A stretch of 9,943 bases of DNA from JARRQB01 sp965368585 (GCA_965368585.1 CBDUNM010000177.1:1-9943); one strand, 5' to 3'. Shown: positions 1-6,990, counted from the stretch's first letter. Notes: generated by a model from the sequence alone, not told the origin. Program-made: numbers and translations.

Positions 1-2
1 CC

Positions 3-665
3 TTCGATCCGGTCACCGAGTTGCTGCCAGTGCTGCGTGAGGGATCTGCCGCCGACGCCGCCCAGGCGGTCGTGACGTTGATGGCCCGTGGCGCGGCGCC
101 TGCCCAGATCTGGTCCGCGATGTTTGCCGGCGCAGGTGAGCTGTTGCTGCGCCAGTCCGGGATTTACGCGGTGCACGCGCACACCACGTGCAACGCACTG
201 CACTATGCCTTCCGGCATACTCAAGACGACTGGACGCGCCGTATGCTGCTGTTGCAGGCCGCCGCATTTCTGCCGCTGTTCCGAGTGCTGGTCGAGCATG
301 GCAAACAGCGCCAACTGACCATCGATGGCTGGGAGGCGCTGGCGCCCTCGGCGACCGGTGCTGAGCGGGTCTCAGAGATTTTCGCCGAGTTGCACCTGGA
401 TCGAATCCGCGCCGCCCGTAAGGCGCTGGCCTACCTGGCCGACGGGGGTTCAACGATACCGTTCAAGGAATGCGCCAGACACTATACGGTCACCCGCAAT
501 AGCGGTTTCCACGACTACAAGCTCACCGAAGCGCTGTTCGAAAACGCACGCGGCATGCACTCGCCGTGGCGGGAGCGTTACCTCGGCGCCGGGACGCTTT
601 ATCTGAACGGCGCAGGTGACCCGCGGAATGGCTTCGTAGCCCAGGCCAGCGAGATGCTGATGTGA
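3..665 (+). CDS. Uncharacterised His-rich protein, 3' part (5' end outside window)
   Basis: The reading frame is open from the left edge (first full codon at 3, reading FDPVTELLPVL) to a TGA at 663-665, so the gene begins upstream and at least 220 codons are visible. A TTG at 21 could be mistaken for a start, but coding-like sequence continues before it. The protein looks soluble and largely helical (many Ala, Leu and Arg). Its most notable segment is VHAHTTCNALHYAFRHT, with four His and one Cys, followed by a hydrophobic LLLQAAAFLPLF stretch. Such a cluster could bind metal or haem, but I do not recognise the family and give no function. Near the C-terminus there is HDYKLTEALFEN. The next gene, a metal-binding periplasmic protein, follows on the same strand after about 95 bases, so co-transcription is possible. 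Confidence is for the gene being real. Confidence 0.82.
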   Translation, partial: FDPVTELLPVLREGSAADAAQAVVTLMARGAAPAQIWSAMFAGAGELLLRQSGIYAVHAHTTCNALHYAFRHTQDDWTRRMLLLQAAAFLPLFRVLVEHGKQRQLTIDGWEALAPSATGAERVSEIFAELHLDRIRAARKALAYLADGGSTIPFKECARHYTVTRNSGFHDYKLTEALFENARGMHSPWRERYLGAGTLYLNGAGDPRNGFVAQASEMLM

Positions 666-760
666 TAATGTGCGGTGTTTTACGAGGGTCGGGTAGTCCA
701 TAGATCGTAAGCTCCGGGCGCCCAGAAGGGAGCGGTCCTATTCGTATTTGAGTGAATCAT

Positions 761-1633
761 ATGTTGCGAAAGCTATTCTGTCTGGTCGCGCTGCTGGTGC
801 CTCCCCAGGGCTTCGCCGAGCCGCTGGGCGTGTTCGTCAGCGTCGCACCCTTGAAGACGTTCGTGGAAAAGGTCGGTGGCGATCTCGTCAAGGTCGAGGT
901 GATGGTGCAACCGGGCCACAGTCCGGCCACCTACGAACCCACCCCGCGGCAAATCGGTGCCTTGTCCCATACCGCCTGGTTCGTACGGATCGGCGTACCG
1001 TTCGAGCAGGTCTGGATGGAACGCATCCGCGCCGCCAACCCGGTCATGCGGGTGTCTGATCTGCGCACCGGCCTCGACCTGCGGATCATCGAATCGCACG
1101 ACGAGGCGCACGACCCAGCGCACGGCGCGCATCGCGCCGAAGCGGCACGCGACCCACACGTCTGGACCAGCCCGCCGCTGGTCAAGCACATGGCGCATGC
1201 AATCCGTGATGCGTTAACGACGCTGGATTCGGCAAACGGACCCGCCTATGCGCGCAACGCCCGTGCATTCGCCGCGGAGTTGGACCGCCTGGACGCCGAT
1301 ATCCGTCACTTGCTCGAAGACACGGGCAACCGTAGATTCATGGTGTATCACCCCTCCTGGGGCTACTTCGCCGATACCTACGGTCTGACCCAGGTGCCCA
1401 TCGAAAAAGAAGGCAAGGAACCCGGGGCCCGCGCCCTCGCTGCCCTGATCGAGCAGGCGCGGCGCGAGCAGGTGAAAGTGATCTTCGTGCAGCCGCAATT
1501 TGACAGGAAATCCGCCAGTCAACTGGCACGCACCATCGGCGGGCGAGTAGTTGCCATCGATCCGCTTTCGGCCGACTACGCGGACAATCTGCGGCACGTG
1601 GCGCGGGTGATCGCGGACGCGATGCGCCAGTGA
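761..1633 (+). CDS. Metal ABC transporter substrate-binding protein, ZnuA/TroA type
   Basis: This is a periplasmic solute-binding protein of the SBP_bac_9 (ZnuA/TroA/PsaA) family, which captures Zn(II) or Mn(II) for an ABC importer. From ATG 761 it has 290 residues, near the family norm. Residues 1-19 (MLRKLFCLVALLVPPQGFA) form a Sec signal peptide ending at A-E. The four expected ligands are visible: His53 in PGHSPATYEP, His133 in DPHVW, His197 in YHPSWGYF and Asp267 in IDPLSADY. A short His/Asp-rich loop (about residues 113-124, SHDEAHDPAHGAH) lies before the second ligand, as in zinc-specific members but shorter than in E. coli ZnuA. An in-frame GTG at 752 is possible; ATG 761 is preferred because GAGTG (750-754) lies 6 bases upstream of it and it gives a compact signal peptide. 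No ATPase or permease gene lies in the window, and I see no convincing Zur box upstream. Zinc versus manganese is not decidable here; the His-rich loop favours zinc. Confidence 0.92.
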   Translation: MLRKLFCLVALLVPPQGFAEPLGVFVSVAPLKTFVEKVGGDLVKVEVMVQPGHSPATYEPTPRQIGALSHTAWFVRIGVPFEQVWMERIRAANPVMRVSDLRTGLDLRIIESHDEAHDPAHGAHRAEAARDPHVWTSPPLVKHMAHAIRDALTTLDSANGPAYARNARAFAAELDRLDADIRHLLEDTGNRRFMVYHPSWGYFADTYGLTQVPIEKEGKEPGARALAALIEQARREQVKVIFVQPQFDRKSASQLARTIGGRVVAIDPLSADYADNLRHVARVIADAMRQ

Positions 1634-1719
1634 TGTTGCGGTTCTCACGTTATTCTAAAGTCCGTGGGTCGCGCAATCTGCAAGTAGTACCGACTTAACG
1701 GCTTGCGCTGGTGGAGCAT

Positions 1720-2596
1720 TCATTTCAACGGCGGGGTAGCATTGCGCTTCAAGGCTTCTTGCAGGCGTTCAAGGTCGTTTCGATCGGCCTTGCCTTGGCG
1801 TCGCGAAAGCGCGAGCGCCTGCCGTCCCAGCACGCGATAGACCTCAGCCAGTTCGGGGTTCCGCGACGACGCTGTGGTCGCCTCTCGCGATGGGTCCGGT
1901 CAGCGCCTGCGCCGTGCCGAGCGCAAAGATATTGTGCACCGTACCCTCGACGATGGGCCGCAGTATTTTCATGGCGAGATCCCGCGCGACGCCGGCGTGC
2001 TCAAACGCCGTCAGGCTGCATTCCTCCAGCGCCACCAGGTAGTTGCACGCGATCACACTGGCCGCGTGGTAGGTGGGCTTCTGGTCGGCGTCCAGCACAA
2101 AGGTAATCCCGCCGATACATTCGAACAACGCCGCGATGCGTTGCAGTGCTGGCGGATCTCCTTCAATCCCGCAATAGGTGTTGGCGAAGCCGGTCATTGA
2201 CGCGGCAGGATCGGCGAAACTCTTGACGGGGTGCGCGCTGGCGATGAACGCGCCGCCGGCTCTGGCGCTGTGCAGCGCCGCCGAGCCGAGCGCGCCGCTG
2301 CAGTGAAACACGACATTGCCTCTACGCAATAACCCGGTGTCGGCCAGCTGATCGCAGCACGCCTCGATGTGGTTGTCCGAACACCCGACGAGGTAGGCGT
2401 CCGCCGCCTGCATATCACCGATACGACGTAGTGGATTCCCAGCCCCGATGAAGTCAACGGCGGTCTTGGCGCTGGCGAATGACCGGGTGAGGATGTCACC
2501 CACCGTGACGCCGGCTGCCCGCCGCCAGAGACCAGCCAGCGTTTGGCCGACGCGTCCGCAACCAATGAAATTGATACGAATTTCCGGGTTGCTCAC
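1720..2596 (-). CDS. Rossmann-like DUF2520 protein, frameshifted near the C-terminus
   Basis: The N-terminus has a Rossmann dinucleotide-binding motif (INFIGCGRVGQTLAGLW), then VFHCSGALGSAAL, SAHPVKSF and, further on, YHAASVIACNYLVAL and ALTGPIARGD. This order is typical of the two-domain Rossmann plus DUF2520 family (distantly like 6-phosphogluconate or ketopantoate reductases), whose substrate is not established. The main frame stops at 1844 after ARGDHSVVAEPRTG. A second minus-strand frame picks up at about 1860 with NPELAEVYRVLGRQALAL, the normal C-terminal helix of the family, and runs to a TGA at 1722-1720. Start to this stop is 877 bases, 3x292+1, so one extra base near 1861 explains the break. 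Repaired, the protein would be about 291 residues, the usual size. The GTG at 2596 is chosen because it lies five codons before the Rossmann strand; the open frame extends to 2743 but that part is Arg-rich and unlike the family. The shift may be a real mutation or an assembly error. Confidence 0.85.
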
Positions 2597-2987
2597 GTCC
2601 GCAGTCCGACGTCTTGTCGCCTCAGGTGGCTGCAATACTAACCGAACGACAAGGCATCGGGTACGGCGCCGGTGCGGTGCGGTGCGATGCGACAAGCGAG
2701 CGTTCGAGGGGCGATTCGGAGTGTTGTGCGCAAAATTCGGCATTCACCATCACGCCGCCGCCGGGGCCGCTGTACGTCTGGCAAGGCAGAGAGATTATTT
2801 GAACAGAAAAAAGTTTGATAAAAACTGAACATAAGCTAGAATAACGTAATGAATAAAAGATTTATCGGTACAAATACATGACATTCGGGTGCGGCAAGCC
2901 GCGACCTCGAGCGCGGACACACGCGACACGGCGTACTTCATCGCCTTTCGCAGGCGCAACACTGCCGAGATTACGGCCGGAGGATTG
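2597..2987. other. 391-base divergent intergenic region with AT-rich island
   Basis: This gap separates the minus-strand DUF2520 gene from the plus-strand five-gene operon. The part next to DUF2520 (2597-2790) is GC-rich and includes a short tandem run, three copies of GGTGC plus GATGC (2671-2690). From about 2791 to 2880 composition switches sharply to A/T, with TGAACA occurring twice (2800-2805 and 2826-2831) and a sigma70-like promoter. From 2881 to 2987 it returns to GC-rich and contains a possible 36-codon leader ORF. I see no conserved larger gene here. Confidence 0.7.
2815..2842 (+). promoter_or_regulatory. Probable sigma70-type promoter of the five-gene operon
   Basis: TTGATA (2815-2820) and TAGAAT (2837-2842) each match the -35 and -10 consensus at five of six positions, separated by 16 bases. 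They sit in the AT-rich island. Transcription would start near 2849, leaving a leader of about 140 bases before the SDR gene. A second reading is possible: TGAAC (2826-2830) and CGTAA (2845-2849) resemble an extracytoplasmic-function sigma promoter, but their 14-base spacer is shorter than usual, so I prefer sigma70. The repeated TGAACA could be part of a regulator site; no known operator is recognised. Confidence 0.55.
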
Positions 2988-2988
2988 A
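2878..2988 (+). CDS. Possible 36-codon leader ORF overlapping the SDR start
   Basis: An ATG at 2878 opens a 36-codon frame (starting MTFGCGKPRPRART) that ends with a TGA at 2986-2988. The last base of the stop is the first base of the downstream ATG, giving a TGATG overlap typical of translational coupling. It would start about 30 bases after the predicted transcription start. Against it: no convincing Shine-Dalgarno lies upstream, the product is Arg- and Pro-rich as expected from chance translation of GC-rich DNA, and no homologue is known to me. It could be a regulatory leader peptide or nothing. Confidence 0.22.
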   Translation: MTFGCGKPRPRARTHATRRTSSPFAGATLPRLRPED

Positions 2989-3677
2989 TGAAAAACCTGT
3001 TGATTGTCGGTACGACGAGCGGCATCGGTGAGGCGCTATGCGAAAGCCTGCTCAGCACCCATAATCTTTGGACTGCCGGGAGGCACGCGGCAGGCCACAG
3101 GGAATCCGTCCACATCGCGTGGGATGCCGCCGCCGAGTTTCCTGCCGAAGCCTTGCCGGACCGCCTCGATGGGCTGGTGTACTGCCCCGGGTCAATTCGC
3201 CTGCAGCCATTCGACCGGCTGCCGGAAGCGGCTTACCGGGAAGACTTCGAACTTAACCTACTCGGCGCCGTGCGGGCGATCAAGGCAGCTCTGCCGGCGC
3301 TCAAGTCGGCCGATCGTGCCAGTGTGGTTCTATTTTCCACCGTGGCGGTGTCCACCGGACTGCCGATGCACGCATCGATCGCGGCTGCGAAAGGAGCCGT
3401 GGAGGGGCTGACGCGGTCACTCGCCGCGGAGTTCGCACCCAGAATTCGCTTCAACGCGGTCGCGCCGTCTTTGACTGAAACACCGCTGGCCTCCGGCCTG
3501 CTCAAGACCGAGCGGCTCCAAGCGGCAGCGGCCGACCGACACCCTCTCGGGCGCTTCGGCCAGCCCGAGGACGTCGCCGCGGCCGCACGGTATCTTTTAT
3601 CCGACGACTCGGCCTGGGTGACCGGGCACGTGCTGCCTGTAGACGGCGGCATGAGTACAGTACGCCGTTTCAACTAA
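2988..3677 (+). CDS. SDR-fold protein lacking the catalytic Tyr (operon gene 1)
   Basis: A 229-residue short-chain dehydrogenase/reductase fold protein. The N-terminal nucleotide-binding motif GTTSGIG, the CPG equivalent of NNAG, the NLLGAV asparagine (Asn90), the C-terminal RFGQPEDVAAAARYLLSDDSAWVTG and VDGGMS are all classical-SDR features. The active site is not: in MHASIAAAKGAVEGLTRSLA the residue four before Lys135 is Ile131 instead of Tyr, and the position 13 residues before it is Thr118 (Ser117 adjacent) rather than Ser. It may therefore bind NAD(P) without classical redox chemistry, or use another mechanism. The ATG at 2988 is chosen because GGAGG (2979-2983) lies 4 bases upstream and the Rossmann strand begins at once; an upstream GTG (2889) would add an Arg-rich tail with no family match. 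It is first in a five-gene operon; the next gene follows after 16 bases. Confidence 0.93.
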   Translation: MKNLLIVGTTSGIGEALCESLLSTHNLWTAGRHAAGHRESVHIAWDAAAEFPAEALPDRLDGLVYCPGSIRLQPFDRLPEAAYREDFELNLLGAVRAIKAALPALKSADRASVVLFSTVAVSTGLPMHASIAAAKGAVEGLTRSLAAEFAPRIRFNAVAPSLTETPLASGLLKTERLQAAAADRHPLGRFGQPEDVAAAARYLLSDDSAWVTGHVLPVDGGMSTVRRFN

Positions 3678-3693
3678 ACGAGGCCCGAGACGA

Positions 3694-4119
3694 GTGAGAA
3701 CGCAAACACGCCGTTTGACGAAACCCGAAACGCACCGCAGTGCGCCGTATACGACGGTGTTCTTTGACGGCGCCTGTCCGCTCTGCGGCGCCGAGATCGC
3801 TCACTACCGGCGGCTTCGCGGGGCGCAGCGCGTTCGCTGGGTGGACATCGCCGAGGATGCGCAAGCATTGGCCGATCATGGCCTGACGCGTGCGACGGCG
3901 ATGGCGCGCTTCCACGTGCTCGATGCCGATGGCCGCTGGCAAACCGGCGCGTGGGGCTTCGCCGAACTCTGGTCGCACCTGCCGGCATATCGTTGGCTTT
4001 CCTACGGCGTACGAAAGCTGCGATTGCTGCCCTTGCTCGACCACGGCTACCGATGGTTCGCGCGCTGGCGTTCGCGTCGCGTATGCGCCTCAGGCCGTTG
4101 TGAGCCACAAAGTCGATAG
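3694..4119 (+). CDS. DCC-family thiol protein (DUF393) (operon gene 2)
   Basis: A 141-residue member of the DUF393/DCC family of small, predicted thiol-disulfide oxidoreductases. The diagnostic motif is FFDGACPLCGAEI, giving Asp25, Cys28 and Cys31 as D-x-x-C-x-x-C near the N-terminus, followed by the family's VRWVDI strand and a conserved WGFAELW segment. A second Cys pair (Cys131 and Cys136 in CASGRCEP) is at the C-terminus. The family's substrate is not firmly established; many members sit next to SDR and photolyase genes. The start is GTG 3694, with CGAGG (3679-3683) about 10 bases upstream. It follows the SDR gene by 16 bases and precedes the SRPBCC gene by 8, so co-expression is almost certain. 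No transmembrane segment or signal peptide is apparent, suggesting a cytoplasmic location. Confidence 0.92.
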   Translation: MRTQTRRLTKPETHRSAPYTTVFFDGACPLCGAEIAHYRRLRGAQRVRWVDIAEDAQALADHGLTRATAMARFHVLDADGRWQTGAWGFAELWSHLPAYRWLSYGVRKLRLLPLLDHGYRWFARWRSRRVCASGRCEPQSR

Positions 4120-4127
4120 GCCCCCGC

Positions 4128-4664
4128 ATGCCATCCGTCTTGCGTTACCTGAGGAGGGAACAGTGGGTCGACAGGCCTCTTGAGCGGATATTTCCGTTTT
4201 TCGAGAACCCTGCGAACCTCGCCTTGATCACCCCGCGAAGCCTTGATATTCGCCTGCTCACGCCCGCACCCGTCACGATGGAGCAGGGACGCATCATCGA
4301 TTACACGATCCGCGTGCTTGGCGTGCGAGTTCGCTGGCGTTCGATCATCTCGACCTACCGCCCGCCGGACCTGTTTGTGGACGAGCAGTTGTTCGGTCCG
4401 TACAGCTTTTGGCACCACACCCACCGCTTCGAGGAAGCGGGGGCGGGCACGCGGCTGATCGACGAAGTGAGATACGCGCTACCGATACTGCTGCCCCGGC
4501 CCCTGGCCGAAGCCGCGCATGGCTGGCACGTGGAACCGACGCTGCGGCGAATCTTCGAATTTCGGCGCGACCGGTTTCAGCACTTGTTCGGCGGTCCGAC
4601 GTCGGATATCGACCCCACTAAGAGTATTGAATCTACCAACATGAGCTTGAATACGGAGAGCTGA
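4128..4664 (+). CDS. SRPBCC (START-like) ligand-binding protein (operon gene 3)
   Basis: A 178-residue protein of the SRPBCC/polyketide cyclase superfamily, a helix-grip fold with a deep hydrophobic pocket. Typical marks are the N-terminal strand and helix (REQWVDRPLERIFPFFENPANLALITP), the central strands around RIIDYTIRVLGVRVRWRSIIS, and HTHRFEEAGAGTRLIDEVRYALP leading into a long C-terminal helix ending RRDRFQHLF. The subgroup is the one often annotated as CDP-paratose 2-epimerase-like, a transferred name unlikely to reflect function. The fold is shared with COQ10, which binds ubiquinone, but I cannot show that relation from sequence. The last 20 residues (SDIDPTKSIESTN onward) are polar and probably disordered. 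The ATG at 4128 follows the previous stop by 8 bases and has only a weak ribosome-binding site, suggesting translational coupling. The next gene starts one base after the stop. Confidence 0.9.
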   Translation: MPSVLRYLRREQWVDRPLERIFPFFENPANLALITPRSLDIRLLTPAPVTMEQGRIIDYTIRVLGVRVRWRSIISTYRPPDLFVDEQLFGPYSFWHHTHRFEEAGAGTRLIDEVRYALPILLPRPLAEAAHGWHVEPTLRRIFEFRRDRFQHLFGGPTSDIDPTKSIESTNMSLNTES

Positions 4665-4665
4665 A

Positions 4666-5625
4666 ATGCGCGTAACCCTGTTTGGCGGTACCGGCTTTGT
4701 CGGCCGCTATCTCGTGGACGCATTGCTCGCAGCAGGCATGCACCCCGTGCTTTTGGTGCGTCCCGGAAGCGAGCGCCGCACGCCCCATGCCGACCGCTGT
4801 ACCGTCGTGTCGGGCGAGATCACTGACGCCGACGCGGTCGCGCATGCTCTGCAGGAAGCCGACGCGGCAATCTACAACATCGGCATCCTGCGCGAGTATC
4901 CCCAGCGCGGCGCTACGTTCGACGCTTTGCATTTCGAGGGCGCACGACGCACCATGGATGCAGCCGCCGCTGCAGGGACGAAGCGCTACCTGCTGATGAG
5001 CGCGAACGGCGTCAAGGCCGACGGCACTGGCTATCAGCAGACCAAATACATGGCCGAACAATACCTCGCCACGACCGCGCTCGACTGGACGATATTTCGG
5101 CCTTCGGTGATCTTCGGCGATCCCCATGGTCATATGGAGTTCGCCACCCGACTGCTGCGCGAAATCGTCAACTCACCCGCGCCGGCGCCCTTGTTCTACG
5201 ACGGCCTGCTGCCGATGGCGGCGGGCGGGTTTCAGATGTCGCCGGTGCATGCGAACGATGTCGCGCGCGCTTTCGTCACGGCGCTGCAAAAGCCGGAGAC
5301 CGCCGGTCGGATCCTGCCGCTCGGCGGCCCTGACGCGTTGAGCTGGCGGGCACTGCTGACCACCATCGCGGCGGCGGTCGGTAAGACCAAATTGATGCTT
5401 CCCGTCCCGGCGTGGGGCGTTGCGGCCGCCGCCGCACTGTGCGACCGTTTTGAGGCGTTTCCGGTCACCCGCGACCAGATCCGCATGCTGATGGAGGGCA
5501 ACACCTGCAGCGCCGCGGTTTTGCGTGAACTCGATATTGACCCAACGCCCTTCAATACCGCCAATCTCGCCTACCTCACCGCACCCGAACCGGAGCGTCA
5601 CCCATGGCAACAGAACGTCGCGTAA
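4666..5625 (+). CDS. NAD(P)-binding atypical SDR, complex I NDUFA9-like (operon gene 4)
   Basis: A 319-residue atypical (extended) SDR. It opens with a Rossmann motif GGTGFVG (residues 7-13), has the AxYNIGI segment around residue 70, and keeps a YxxxK pair, Tyr123 and Lys127 in TGYQQTKYMAE, followed by WTIFRPSVIFGDPHG. This pattern matches the group annotated as complex I NDUFA9 subunit family or NAD-dependent epimerase, related to the mitochondrial 39 kDa subunit, which holds NAD(P)H near the quinone site without turning it over. Its bacterial substrate is unknown. A helical C-terminal half (LLTTIAAAVGKTKLMLPVP, then AAAAALCDRFEAFPVTRDQI) follows. The start is ATG 4666, with ACGGAGAG (4653-4660) ending 5 bases upstream, one base after the SRPBCC stop. 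Its 3' end overlaps the ABC1 gene by 22 bases, showing tight operon organisation. Confidence 0.9.
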   Translation: MRVTLFGGTGFVGRYLVDALLAAGMHPVLLVRPGSERRTPHADRCTVVSGEITDADAVAHALQEADAAIYNIGILREYPQRGATFDALHFEGARRTMDAAAAAGTKRYLLMSANGVKADGTGYQQTKYMAEQYLATTALDWTIFRPSVIFGDPHGHMEFATRLLREIVNSPAPAPLFYDGLLPMAAGGFQMSPVHANDVARAFVTALQKPETAGRILPLGGPDALSWRALLTTIAAAVGKTKLMLPVPAWGVAAAAALCDRFEAFPVTRDQIRMLMEGNTCSAAVLRELDIDPTPFNTANLAYLTAPEPERHPWQQNVA

Positions 5626-6971
5626 CCGCGTCCCGCATCGGCCGGATGACGCAGCTTGGACGACTGGCGGGTGGTATCGCGGGCGGCATCGTCAGTGAAG
5701 GTGCGCGGCAGATCGCGCAGGGTCGCCGTCCGTCCCTCGGTGACCTGCTGATCACGCCCGCCAATGCGCAACGTCTGGCCGATCGCCTCTCCGAGATGCG
5801 CGGTGCGGCGATGAAGGTCGGGCAGCTCCTGTCCATGGACAGCGGACAGCTACTGCCTCCGCAACTGAGCGAGGTGCTTGCCCGGCTGCGTGAAAGCGCC
5901 CATCACATGCCGCTGGGTCAGGTTGCCCAAGTCCTGGAAAACGCCTGGGGTTCAGGTTGGGACCGCCAGTTCAAGCGCTTCGTGTTCACGCCGCTTGCCG
6001 CTGCGTCGATCGGTCAGGTACACGAGGCCGTGCTGACCGATGGCCGGCACCTAGCCGTCAAGGTCCAGTACCCGGGAATCAAGCGCAGTATCGACAGTGA
6101 CGTGGATAATGTCGCAACGCTGTTGCGCCTCTCGAAACTCCTTCCGGAGCAGCTCGATCTGCTCCCGGTACTGGAGGAAGCCAAGCGGCAATTGCACGCC
6201 GAGGCCGATTACCGTCGCGAAGCCCTGTCGCTCGAGCGATTTGCGCAGCACCTGGCGAACGATGAGCGCTTCGAGATCCCTGCTGTCATCGACGCACTGA
6301 CCACACCGGAAGTGCTGGCGATGGGCTATCTCGACGGCCAGCCGATCGGGTCGCTGACCAACAGGCCGTCCGCCGAACGCAACGCGGCCGCGGCGAGCCT
6401 GCTGCAACTCGCGCTGCGGGAAGTGTTCGACTGGGGGCTGGTGCAGACCGATCCCAACTTCGCCAATTACCTTTACAACGCCGCAAGCGGTCGCATTCAG
6501 TTGCTGGATTTCGGTGCTACGCGGGACTATGCACCCGACCGACGGGCCGGCTTGGGTGAACTGCTGTGTGCCTGTGTCGACGGGATCGATGCCGACGTCG
6601 AGACGGCCGCGGAATCCGTCGGGTATCTCGGCGGCGGTGACCCACCGGCTTACCGCTTGGGAGTGGTCGCGCTGCTGCGTGCCGCCACCGAGCCGGCGCG
6701 CTCGCGCAGTGACTTCGTGTTTGGTGGATCCGATCTGGCGCTGCGCATGCGCGACATTCTGGTCGAAATCCGGGTACGCGAGAAATTCGGAAGACTGCCG
6801 CCCGCCGAGGTGTTGTTTTTGCATCGCAAGCTCGGTGGACTCTATCTGTTGTTGACACATTTGCGCGCCGCTGTTCCCGTGCGGCAGCTGCTGACCCCCT
6901 ATCTTCGCTCGTCGGACGCCAACGATCTCGCCGCGTCGGCAATTCAACGGGTCGGGGGTGCGCGATCGTAG
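5604..6971 (+). CDS. ABC1/AarF/UbiB-family kinase-like protein (operon gene 5)
   Basis: A 455-residue member of the ABC1 (UbiB/COQ8/ADCK) atypical kinase family, which supports quinone synthesis or lipid homeostasis at membranes. Signatures in order: the KxGQ motif (Lys71 to Gln74 in MKVGQLLSM), the Ala-rich loop LAAASIGQ (131-138) that replaces the usual Gly-rich loop, nucleotide-binding Lys153 in LAVKVQYPG, the ExD pair Glu200 and Asp202 in AEADYRRE, the catalytic-loop equivalent QTDPNFANYL (281-290), and DFG (302-304, LLDFGATRD). All key residues are intact, so ATPase activity is expected. No strong C-terminal transmembrane pair like that of E. coli UbiB is evident, so it is closer to the COQ8/ADCK3 style; I therefore give no symbol. 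GGAGC (5592-5596) lies 7 bases before ATG 5604, inside the previous gene, which it overlaps by 22 bases. It is the last gene of the operon. Confidence 0.94.
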   Translation: MATERRVTASRIGRMTQLGRLAGGIAGGIVSEGARQIAQGRRPSLGDLLITPANAQRLADRLSEMRGAAMKVGQLLSMDSGQLLPPQLSEVLARLRESAHHMPLGQVAQVLENAWGSGWDRQFKRFVFTPLAAASIGQVHEAVLTDGRHLAVKVQYPGIKRSIDSDVDNVATLLRLSKLLPEQLDLLPVLEEAKRQLHAEADYRREALSLERFAQHLANDERFEIPAVIDALTTPEVLAMGYLDGQPIGSLTNRPSAERNAAAASLLQLALREVFDWGLVQTDPNFANYLYNAASGRIQLLDFGATRDYAPDRRAGLGELLCACVDGIDADVETAAESVGYLGGGDPPAYRLGVVALLRAATEPARSRSDFVFGGSDLALRMRDILVEIRVREKFGRLPPAEVLFLHRKLGGLYLLLTHLRAAVPVRQLLTPYLRSSDANDLAASAIQRVGGARS

Positions 6972-6990
6972 CAACCAAACCGCCGGCGGC

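Noticed and set aside
660..760. A Zur operator upstream of the metal-binding protein gene
   Set aside because: No AT-rich palindrome resembling a Zur box is visible in this stretch.
2671..2690. GGTGC tandem repeats as a possible iteron or regulator array
   Set aside because: Only three perfect 5-base copies plus one variant; too short and GC-biased to distinguish from chance slippage.
2597..2743. N-terminal extension of the DUF2520 gene to ATG 2743
   Set aside because: The extra 49 residues are Arg-rich and precede the Rossmann strand by far more than is usual; GTG 2596 fits the family.
6051..6974. A 307-codon minus-strand frame opposite the ABC1 gene
   Set aside because: The plus strand encodes every ABC1 motif in order; the antisense product has no recognisable domain.
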